A stretch of DNA of 64,000 bases, taken from the NCBI GenBank assembly GCA_021464415.1, contig CM038466.1, forward strand, positions 31,836,833-31,900,832. Reading direction: 5' to 3'. Positions 54,798 to 64,000 of the stretch are shown here, one piece after another. The position numbers and the translations under genes were made by a program. Position 1 is the first letter of the stretch. The number at the start of each line of letters is the position of its first letter. Source of the DNA: Lonicera japonica (Eukaryota; Streptophyta; Magnoliopsida; Dipsacales; Caprifoliaceae). The notes under the pieces are model-generated. The model saw only the letters and a list, made by a program, of their open reading frames with translations, was not told the DNA's origin and searched no databases.

Positions 54798-55924
54798 ATG
54801 GCATAAACGGGTACCTTTAGACTTAAACACAATATCTTTATCACATCTACTTTCTTTGTTTCACTCACTCATTCATTATTTTCCCTCACATTAGCAACAG
54901 GGCAGGTGGATTAGGGTGGAATATTTTGTACGAAATGGATCATGTGTTGGTCTAAGGATTAGGGTCAGGGGTTAGCCGGAAATCCATCATGAATTCCGGT
55001 GAGATGCTCTTACATATTCTTAATACATTGCATAAATTCACTTAAACCAACTTTCTTTTCAGAAAAATCTACTTACGGATAGTAAACTACCTTGATTTTC
55101 AGAAAAAATTTCCTGATACTTTCCATTTTTGAAAAAATTCATTGCAAATATTTATTTTAACGAGGATTCTACCCTTCATTACTATCTTCAATAAATAAAT
55201 AAAAACTATAATATATTGCAAATTATATAATTGAATTAAAGTCTATGAAGTGACTAAAAGAATTTTCTTTCATACATTAGAATGATTGGCTAATATTTTG
55301 TTGATATGGTTACTTTTTTCACATTAAAAAAATGTTTTCATGTTGAGTAACTGTTCTCTTTACATATGGGACGTTCTGGAAGATTATTTAAAAGGGAGAT
55401 ATCTTGTACATATTTGATTGGGCACTTTGATGTTGCTAGATTTTGATTAAAAAGAAGAAGAAGGTGGTTTGAGTGGAATTTTATTATTTTCTTTATTTAA
55501 TTTCCATAGTGATTTCCTTTCATTTATTTTCTTCATGTTGCTATATCACATCTAATATGAATTCTCTTATGATACAGGGATCGTTATTCATAAGGCATTT
55601 CATTAAAAAAATAACTCTCTTGAGTTTAAGAGGTGGGTTATTCTATAACACCATCTTCTCGACTTGTTTATTTCATGTTTTTTGGGAGGTCAGATCCAGT
55701 TCACCTCCCCTTTCTATGTATGTGCTGCGGGGTCTGGACTATTAAGACTCATTTTAATTTTTAATAAAATAACTCTCTATCGCCTAGATTTTCTAAAATA
55801 TATATAGGAAGTGTTCATATATGTTAAATTGTATAAGCATGTCTAGTTTTTCTCTTTTTTCAATAGATTTCTTGTTCGCATTAATGTAGTGCACAAAATA
55901 TAATCTTTAAATGTGTTAGTACAT
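54750..55924. other. Non-coding stretch
   Basis: An (AT)n run lies at 54766-54790. No gene, transposon end or RNA was recognised in the rest. Confidence 0.45.
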
Positions 55925-56025
55925 GTAACCTTAAGCAGTTAAAAAGTGTGGATGTATTCACACATAGTGCCCAAGTTAGAGTCTCACCCTCACCCCTTTC
56001 CCTTTCAACCATTTAAATATACCCA
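55925..56025 (-). repeat. Dispersed repeat R1, copy 3
   Basis: The reverse complement carries GAGACTCTAACTTGGGCACT and TTAACTGCTTAAGG, as in the copies at 1-115 and 48395-48480. Confidence 0.5.
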
Positions 56026-57533
56026 TATTACTTATATCAAATATCAATATTGTACAAATTATTTTATAATTTTTACTTTTTACTGGGCATAACAAGTCAC
56101 GAGGTTACCCGGGCGTGTATATATATGTACATATATTTTGTAAATAACATTTATTAAAAGTAAAAATAATCTAAGGTAGTTCGATGTAAATCTTTACAAA
56201 AGGTTTTAGCTTAAACTTGCCTAAGGTATTAATTTGAATTTTTTTTTTTTAGATTGAGTAATATAGTGATTGCTATTTCACTTTTATAAGGATAAATAGA
56301 TTACCATAAATATATGTATCCCAAATATAGTCCGAAGCTATTTCTTCTTACTAACCGATTATAATTGAAAACATTCATGTTATGATTTAGATCCCATGGC
56401 TTTTGTATGATGATAACATTGCGCAATGCAATCATGAATCAACTAAATATTTATGTTAGATCTAGAATTGTGGTCAGTAGGTAAAGAATTTAAGGACTCT
56501 AAAGCTTACATTATCTTGAACTGTTGGCTTATTATTTGAATGTGATTGGATAACTTAGAATTATAATTGATACGAGTCTTTTGGGCCAAGAATAATACAT
56601 GCATACATAGATATGTAAAGACTTGGCTCCTGTCCATTACCCTTCCGATATGCAAGGGGTATGTGGTGAGGGGGGGGGACATGCCCCCTCTGGCACCTTC
56701 TTCCTTCCTCTAGTGACATCGATGCTTCTCAAAGATGGAAGATTAAGAAGATCCAATGATGAAATATATAGTGGTTAAAATCTGAAGGCTTTTCTAATCA
56801 AAATGATTTTTATTTGATTGTTTTTAAAATTCAGATGTTAGGCTATCTAGTTCGATCTGAGATCTTATTAGATATGGCTTTAGAGCTTAAACAATTTTGT
56901 ACTCGAGATTTTCAAGGGCTAAAGAGAGAAAACATTGTGAATTTGTGTAAGTAGAAATAACTTTATCCTTCTTGAAAAGTTTCTTCACATATAGAGCGCC
57001 TTTGATGGTTAATGATTCGTATACTTCTTGTGAAGTAATCAAGAAGAGTAAGATGCAAGTGGTTGCGATCAATGAAACAAAGAGGCATGCGATGTGTCAT
57101 GGTTCAATAGAGTTGCGATTCTACGGATCATCATTTTATGTTAGAGACGTTGTTGAGAAGGAAGCATTGTATAGGATCGGATGAACATTTTAATCAAATC
57201 TTGTACAAGTCTTTTTACATAGTTCGCGGATTGTGTTTTGGAAGTTGTCCTGAGAATTAATCCTTTGTTTCAAGGAAGACCCTATTACATCTTTGTGTTG
57301 GTTGTGATTGTTTTGTGCGATTGAATTATTTATTTTGATTCAATAACTATTAGATTGATCCACAAGTTCAGATTGATCCAAGTCATACTGGTCGATTCAT
57401 TTCTCTCTGATCGGTTTGATACTGTTAACAACATGCTTGACCTACACCCCAAAGAAAAAATAGAAGTTAAAAAATTATCCCTAATGCACAAGGCATTGAT
57501 AGTGCTTTCAAAAAACATAAGATTGAAATCTAA
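56026..57533. other. Non-coding stretch
   Basis: Short open frames at 56887-57184 on both strands resemble no family I know. Nothing else was recognised. Confidence 0.4.
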
Positions 57534-57652
57534 CATCATTATTAGTGACAAATTTGGTGGCACTGTTGTAAAACGTAATGGCATCATTATTATTGACAAA
57601 TTTGGTGTTACTATTTTAAAACGTAATGACATCATTATTTGTCACAAATTTG
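57534..57652 (+). repeat. 48-bp tandem repeat, 2.5 copies
   Basis: Units start CATCATTATT at 57534, 57582 and 57630. Each reads through GACAAATTTGG and AAACGTAATG. The period is exactly 48 bp, a multiple of three, so the repeat stays open in one frame, but no protein was recognised. Confidence 0.85.
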
Positions 57653-58304
57653 TTTTGCTCCTCACATTTTTCCAAAAAAAAAAGCCATTTTTATTGTGGC
57701 AACTAATTGAAATCTCAGATCTTTGGCAATAAAAAATGTAATATTTACTATTTATACTCTGGTGGTGAGTCCTTGTAACTTTCAAAACTTTAAAAAGTAT
57801 TTTCAAAGTAAAGTATATATAGTAATAAAAAATTTAGAATTGTATTGCTTGTAATTAGTGTAGCATTTGAGAGATATTGTACTCGCTAGCAATAAGGTTT
57901 CAATCAACATTGCTTATTCTAAGGAACACAAGACAAGAACTTAAATAGAGAAAGAACAAAAGCACAACATGCATTTAATGCTGCATTGATTCTCACGCAA
58001 TACTTAATTCTTTCCCTTTATAATATGATTGGTTGATCAAGCATAATGGTTGAGCTCGATAATTATTTGTTACTCCCTATATTTGGCCGTGTTGATTGTA
58101 TAGCATCTTCAACCCTTTCCTTATATAAGATTTGAGCAGAAGCTCTCCAATCCTATCTCCTATTTTCACCATGTTTAAGCTTCTTAAGCCATTGTATATA
58201 TACTGATTATTTTGAAAGTAATGTAATTTTGTGCTTCTGTTTTGTGATTGTTGGTGTTTGACTGATTGGGGACCCCCATTCTTATCCCCATAATTGAGGA
58301 TAAG

Positions 58305-58720
58305 GTTGGGGACTCCTCATATATGATGAGATATGGAGGGGGGTTGGAGCAAGATTTTAAGTGTTCCCTCCAAATTAAACTTAGGGAGAAGTTTGTGGAA
58401 GGATTAGAGTTGGTCTTATGGAGAAGCTCTCAAATGGTGAACTCCATTTTCCCTGGGACAAATTTTATGGAGAACTGCTCTCCAATCATGATTCCCTCAA
58501 ATATGGGAATAAATTTCTGGTCATAAGAGTCATTTCAAATTAAAAATAAATATGCTTTGGAAGAACATTTGAGGACCCTATTAAATTCTCTGCAATTTGA
58601 GGAGACTTAGAACACTCCTCGTATATGGGGAGAGGATAGGAGAGGGTTGGATTGAGTTTTCATAAGATCGCACTCCACATTTAAGTTTGGGAAGAACTTT
58701 AGGGAAGGATTGGAGTAGCT
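58305..58720. repeat. Diverged direct duplication
   Basis: About 105 bp at 58309-58413 (GGGGGTTGGAGCAAGATTTT, then CTTAGGGAGAAGTTTGTGGA) recurs diverged at 58615-58719 (AGAGGGTTGGATTGAGTTTT, then GTTTGGGAAGAACTTTAGGG). The two are separated by about 200 bp. The 86-codon frame over the first copy is probably fortuitous. Confidence 0.55.
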
Positions 58721-59379
58721 AAAAAAGTAGGATTTTGTTGTATCTGGAAAACGTGTGGTTTCGTTCTTTCCCTTTTTTGTCGAGCTATTTGGAATCTTTG
58801 AGATAAATGGCAACGTTACCTAAACACTTCTGAAGTAATCATTTTAATTATTGAAAAGGTCCCTTTCTATGTTAAAATTAGGTGATCTTCATTAAAGTGA
58901 TGTGCTTACTTTGTGAAATTTGTTTGGCTGAGTGATTCTTCCGTTGGGATTGAGACATAACTTGTAATATCTGAACTTCTTGTGGCAAATTTCAACCAGG
59001 AAGAAGGAAGAAGGACCGCAAAAAAAAGGAGAAAAGTACTTGAGAATTGATAATACTATTAGGGCCATCCTGTATATATACATATGATGAGTTTTGAGGT
59101 GCTTGGAATACTATGCGACGGTTTATAAGATTTTCTAGTGTCTCGGATTAACTAACTTGTTGATTTAAGGTGTTAGTGTAAATATTTTAACTCATGCCAC
59201 AGTTTCCACCAATGGTTTTGTTCATTAATATAGTGTTAAGTTAGGTGCCCATTCAAGATTCCAATACCTATATGTAAATGCATATATGGATAATCCCAGA
59301 CGATGTTCTAATGTACCTGGATATTGGTTCAAATATTCATCTTATAGGGTTGGATAGATTAGCATTCAGGCCAGAGGGC
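58721..59379. other. Non-coding stretch
   Basis: I see no gene upstream of the hydrolase fragment. Confidence 0.4.
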
Positions 59380-59760
59380 TAGAATTTCTAGACATGGCGA
59401 GGTCACAGAATACATTATGTAGAACAGGGAGAAGGTTTTCCAACTGTTTTTATTCATGGCTTTGATAATTTCCTCACACAAATCAACCTGTAAAAAGGTC
59501 TCCGCATTGGCCTGTCAATGTATTTAGTCTTTTTTTTGCTGGAATTCATGGAATGCAATCTGAGTAGTCATGTGCTACTAAGAAGGTTTATGCTGTAGAC
59601 TTGTTTGGATTCGGCTGGAGTGAGAAGGCACTTGTTGAGTACGATGCCATGGCGTGGAGACATCAGGTTGCAGATTTCTTAAAGGAAATAGTGAAAGAAC
59701 CAACAATTTTAGTTGGGAACGGGTAAAGTGGTCCGAATCTTGTTATGCATATAGTAAAAA
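59380..59760 (+). pseudogene. Alpha/beta-hydrolase pseudogene fragment
   Basis: Two blocks of a plant alpha/beta hydrolase (At4g36530-like, chloroplast hydrolase group) are clear. GHRIHYVEQGEGFPTVFIHG at 59401-59460 holds the HG of the oxyanion region. KKVYAVDLFGFGWSEKALVE, then YDAMAWRHQVADFLKEIVKE, then PTILVGNG at 59581-59723 is the second. The nucleophile elbow, normally GNSLGG, is destroyed: it reads GNG followed by a stop at 59724. The segment between the blocks and the rest of the fold (acid and His residues) are out of frame or missing. No introns separate the two blocks, but the copy is too decayed to say whether it was retroposed. Confidence 0.82.
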
Positions 59761-62340
59761 AATCTAGATTTTGTTGAGGTGATTGCCTATGACCACTTTG
59801 ACTACACCAGGTTCATGTAGTGGTCAGGGCTTCGTGCTGTCACAAAACTATGAAAATATGTGTTCTTGTTTTGGCTAGTGGGAATTGTATGTTTATGATT
59901 GTTATCATAGCTCCAAGTTAATATTCAGCTTACTGACCTAAGTATGTGACCCGTAATCGTTTCAAACTGAGCCGCTTGTACCTTCCTCAATCATTGCAAG
60001 CTCTTCTGTGGCATTAAAAAGCTGGTTTCATTTCATGATCGATCAACATTTATTCAAATAGGCATATATTTTACCTTATTAATTTCAAACACTGATAGTT
60101 TAACTTAGTTGTCCAAGTACTCTATGGTGTTCATCAAGTAATTGATTACCTATCCTCTGGTTTACAGAGTTGGTCCCTCTCGGCTGAACTGCTGAATAAT
60201 TAGAAGGTTATATACATTTTAAGTGAACATAGAAGAAAAAGGCATGAAACATTTCAAAACCTCTTTTCTTGTAATATTTCTGTTAGTAACCCATGGGCAC
60301 TTTGCTCGACTTGGGCAAAAAACGTAATGAGACTCTCTCCTTGAGCTAAAATCAAAAGCCATAAGGATTTCTGTTATGCTGAAGTCGTGTCATACTTTGT
60401 TTTCCCATTTTACCAGTCAGCCTCTTTTTACTCAATATATACAACGGTGTAACATAAGTAATATACAACGGTGCAAAGACTCGCCACGTGGGACTATAAC
60501 ATAAGCAATAGGATATGAACCCATGCCATCGGCAAGGTGGAATAGTTCTTAACGACAAAACTACTTACTACTTTTTCACATCTTTAGATCATATATATTT
60601 CAGTCAACATGTGCATGGTATGTGCACAAAACCCTATAGATTGATAAAACATGCTACAAGAGAGAGGTGAAGGTTTTTAAGGAGCAGCAATTGTTAGACA
60701 CTTCACTTCTCCTCGACACATGGAGAGCTTTCTCCACAATTTATTTTAGCCACAAGAGACACTTTTCAGTGTTTGCGCATCATGAGTCACTCTCCCTTTT
60801 TGAATGGTCAATTATAACTTATCAAAAATAAATAAATTCCTTCTCAATCACGATGGGCCACCAGGCCTCACCAACCTCTGCCACCGCCCGCCACCTCCCT
60901 CCCAGAACCCCAATCATCACTCTCTTCTATTTGGATACATACGGAGATTTTGTGTGTGTCTAGATATATGTACATATTTGTGCGTACACATCTATATATA
61001 CATATATAGCACTATAGGAAATATTGATGACACAGAATATTGGGTGGTGGTTTCAGGGGTGAGTTTTGGGTGGTGGGGGTTTCGGGGGTGGAAGATGGGG
61101 AGGAGGTGCAGGTGTGGGGTAGGATGATGTCGAGTGTCCTTATTTTGAATTAGAAGATTAAGGTGTTCAACCCTTGAATTTAATTGTGCAAGGAGCTCTT
61201 TAAACCGATTCCCATTTGTGATATTTGTTGACTGGGCACAGCCTCGAAGAGTTTCGGAAGTATAGGGCAGATAGTGATCAGACCCACTGAGTCGATGTTG
61301 ACTCAATATTTTGTTGGTTCATGTCATGGTTTCAGTTTGGTGCCCTCAAAAACAGTTTCAACTGAGTCGATGCAACAGGGTTTTAGCTGATACTTTGAAC
61401 TATGTTCTTTCCTCACTGCTGATCCTTGAAGGAATAGTTTCTGCTAAACCAGTCATGTCCTATATATCTACTCTACCCTCCCTTAATATAAGGGTCGCAA
61501 TTCCTACTGAACATCATGTTTTTTCCTTACAAAATGCTAACATACAATGCAAACATGACCACAGAAACATAACTATTCTCCTATTAGACAAGCAAGATAT
61601 AAGTAACACAATAAGACCCGAGTGACACGATTTTGTTTTAGCTTTGACCGTACTTATTGTTATTAAATGAAAAACTGGTCTTGTTAGTACTGGTCTGGTG
61701 AATTACGCGTGCAAGGTTCTAGGTCTATAATTTCAAATTTAATATTCCTGGTGACATGATTGCCTAATTACTCGTTAAGCAGACCGTGCGAGCATGGGGA
61801 TGCAATATCTGCCTTGACTTACCACTTGATGAGCCAGCAAAATAAGTTTTAGCTTGAGCGAGAATGAATACAGACATCGCTTTTTGGTTTGAAATAATTG
61901 CTTGAGCGAGAGTATACAAATGACAATTCAAAAAAAGGGTGTTTCCTTATCATTGACAAGCATTGAAAATTGTCCTTATAGCTAAAACAAATTGTTGAAG
62001 AAGTCCATGTGCAATGAAAGACAATAATTACAAAAAGAGGTTTTAAAAAAAAAAGAAAAAAATTGTTTATGATTATAAGTACAAACGAGTCTAAGCATGT
62101 AAAACATTTTACATGAATAATTGTGTTTCACTACCACAAGGGATGGGGTTCAAATTTTGACGAACCGGGTTCGTTAACTAAGTTTAGCTCGTTTGACCCT
62201 ACTCAAATAAAAAAAAAAAAAATTTACAAAATTAACGACAGAATACCCCACACTTATAATGGGGGAGGGGTTGGATGAGGCAAGTAAGACAGGTTCGGTC
62301 CATACATATAGTGAAGAAGTAAAGTTCAAATTTTATCAAA
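59761..62340. other. Non-coding stretch
   Basis: Frames at 60804-61127, 60992-61306 (-) and 61311-61625 show no recognisable domain. A short direct repeat ATATACAACGGTG occurs near 60436 and 60460. A G-rich stretch lies at 61040-61120. I recognise no gene. Confidence 0.4.
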
Positions 62341-62346
62341 ATACGG

Positions 62347-62667
62347 CTATGGATGTCAACAATGCGGGTTAGGGTCGCCTGTGCGACTCCATCGCCGTCC
62401 CCACATCTATCCCGGTTTGGGTACGTGGAGATTCCCCATCCTCATCCCGCGGGATTCTCTTACAATTTTTGAGTTTTTTCTAAATCAAAGAGAGAAACAT
62501 GTTATTATATCAAGGGTATCAAAGTAGGTACAGGTGGAGACCTCATTCCCGAACTAATTCTAAAACCTCCTGCCTTGAACCTGACTCTGAGTAGTTGTCT
62601 ATCACACTCGCCCTAATCGGATCAGGAACCTGCAGGTATCTAAACCTGTTAATCTTCTTGCCATCCT
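62347..62667. mobile_element. hAT-like MITE
   Basis: The left end TATGGATGTCAACAATGCGGG and the right end TTCTTGCCATCCTA are imperfect inverses (ATGGATGTCAA against AGGATGGCAAG). The GC-rich interior with CCCATCCTCATCCCGCGGG is typical of a widespread hAT MITE group. The flanks AAATACGG and AAATACTT are only partly alike, so the limits are approximate. Confidence 0.5.
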
Positions 62668-62669
62668 AA

Positions 62670-63743
62670 ATACTTCTTTGGGTTAGTACTAATTTTAGCA
62701 AGAATGGAGACACAGGAGGCACCACGAAATTTACTTATGAATCAACTATAAACCGTAAGTTTTCAAAAAGTTGCTGAAAACAAATATGCAGAAAAGAAAT
62801 AATAACAATATATAAGCACTGGTTATCCTTAATTGTAATTATTTTGGGTTTGTTTCTTATATTTGTTAAATATTAGTGTTTAAACCACGTGATGCGTGGT
62901 TATTAACATTAAATTACTAAATCACAAAGTTGAAGATATCAAATTATACATTTGTAAAATATTTTAACTGTATATATATATTTTGATAATCATAGGTATC
63001 GGGGCTTATCCCCACTAATCCCATGAGACCTTGGTTGCTTGATCAAGAGACGCTCTCAGTGGCGCAAGAAAGGTTGCACACAGCACACTCCAATTTAAAA
63101 GAACAATTTTTTTGATGAAAATCGAAAGTCACGAATGATTTGAAGTTTTGAATATTGCAAAAATTGACAACCTAGTATTCGTTCGAACCGGTAAGAATCT
63201 TAATAAACCTTTAAAAAAAATCTTAAAAAAAAATAACCACCTAGTAGAAAATACTTGTTCTTCAAGACCCATTATAAGTTCTATCGATAAGTTCTATCTG
63301 TATATTTTCTAGTCGACTGATCCAATTGCATATTGATTTAATGTTCAACTAATGCAGCTGCAACCCTCGAAATTTGAAGGGGAAGCTTGATTATTTAAAA
63401 AATTCTAGAAAGTTTAAAGAAAGTAAATGTTGTATGTTACAATTGTTATCAAGTTAAAATGTCAATCCCAAGTGTAGGAAGTATCTAAACCTGCCTAAAC
63501 AGAGAAAGAAAACCCACCAATTAGTATAAAAATACTTTGATCCCAATACAACACAGCAAAGTTTACACAAAGCAGAAAGCCAAAAATAACCCAAAATGAA
63601 GAATAAAAGATAGCTTAACAAAAATCAATTGTTACCAAAATTGTTTCTAAAGCATAAAATAATAAATAAAAAAGAGCGATTAGTAAAAATCAAATGCTAA
63701 TAAATCATAACTAATTATAAACCAAATCGTAGCTAATAGCTAA
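62670..63743. other. Non-coding flank of the DUF295 gene
   Basis: No other gene was seen. The part nearest 63744 is probably the 3' UTR of the gene on the - strand. Confidence 0.4.
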
Positions 63744-64000
63744 TTATAACTGAGCATCGTATACCCAAATTGGTGGAGGCCAAAGAAATCTAGGAATACA
63801 TTTAAAACCTGGGAATGACTCAAAACTTCCATCTTCCAAATTGAAGATGCCTATATTTGAATCTTCTATTTTATTCTCTTTATAAAGAAAAATCATCGGA
63901 TCCTCCGTAAAATAGACACGATTCCCTTTATATCCAAGAAATTTACGAGATGAAAATGACAATGACGAATTTAATCCCAAAAACAGCATATCATCCCCTA
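63744..64000 (-). CDS. DUF295 (F-box-associated) protein, C-terminal part
   Basis: The last 84 codons of a gene running off the right edge; the open frame continues to 64000, so the first Met inside the window (63989) is not the start. The sequence GDDMLFLGLNSSLSFSSRKF, then GYKGNRVYFTEDP, then NIGIFNLEDGSFESFPG, then PPPIWVYDAQL and a stop is the C-terminal hallmark of plant DUF295 proteins (G....F.G.N.S.S...., G..GN.IYFTDD, GVFNLEDG, PPPIW). Family members often carry an N-terminal F-box and would act as SCF ubiquitin-ligase adaptors, or have an organellar version without it. Which type this is cannot be told here. The frame is open to the edge, and no break is visible. Confidence 0.88.
   Translation of the reverse strand, partial: GDDMLFLGLNSSLSFSSRKFLGYKGNRVYFTEDPMIFLYKENKIEDSNIGIFNLEDGSFESFPGFKCIPRFLWPPPIWVYDAQL

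Noticed and set aside
56887..57184. Overlapping 61- and 70-codon frames on opposite strands
   Set aside because: Both look somewhat protein-like but neither matches any family I know.
60804..61625. Three frames of about 104 codons on both strands
   Set aside because: No recognisable family or conserved motif; G-rich and C-rich tracts explain the openness.

Overview
This is nuclear DNA from a flowering plant, most likely a dicot, although the species cannot be named from the sequence. It is AT-rich, its genes have GT-AG introns, and it is packed with plant transposon families: CACTA, hAT, Copia, Helitron, SMART/TRIM, SINE, LINE and MITE. No bacterial, organellar or viral gene was seen.

The one large intact gene runs from about 25.3 to 47.8 kb on the + strand. 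It encodes the plant URB1/Npa1 ribosome-biogenesis protein (Arabidopsis EMB2788 type). I reconstructed a non-coding first exon and 13 coding exons. All junctions are GT-AG and all phases agree, giving an uninterrupted 2,538-residue protein. At the right edge (63.7-64.0 kb, - strand) is the C-terminal end of a DUF295 (F-box-associated) gene that continues outside the window. Between them lie a broken alpha/beta-hydrolase copy (59.4-59.8 kb) and a decayed Helitron Rep (48.7-50.3 kb).

Left third. A solo LTR (491-1294, 5-bp target duplication) is followed by a complete but dead 15-kb CACTA element (3123-18194, TAT duplication). The CACTA carries a TNP2-like and a Plant_transpos-like pseudogene, and a Copia element (11576-15201, GTAAT duplication) has jumped into the second of these. 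Next comes a palindromic element (19796-23813) into which a hAT element with a DUF4371/dimerisation-domain transposase (20018-23407, 8-bp duplication) has inserted.

Middle. The URB1 introns hold a dense, ordered set of small elements: five copies of one foldback MITE, three copies of a second MITE family, pieces of a third, two SMART retrotransposons in opposite orientation flanking exons 7-9, two 5'-truncated LINE tails with target duplications, and three tRNA-like SINEs. A 146-bp tandem duplication has also copied the acceptor and start of exon 6, leaving a decoy acceptor with a frameshift.

Right third. This part is gene-poor: dispersed repeats shared with the left part, hAT-like MITEs, a 48-bp tandem repeat, and the pseudogenes named above. 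Identifications rest on reading motifs and termini by eye; no database search was run.
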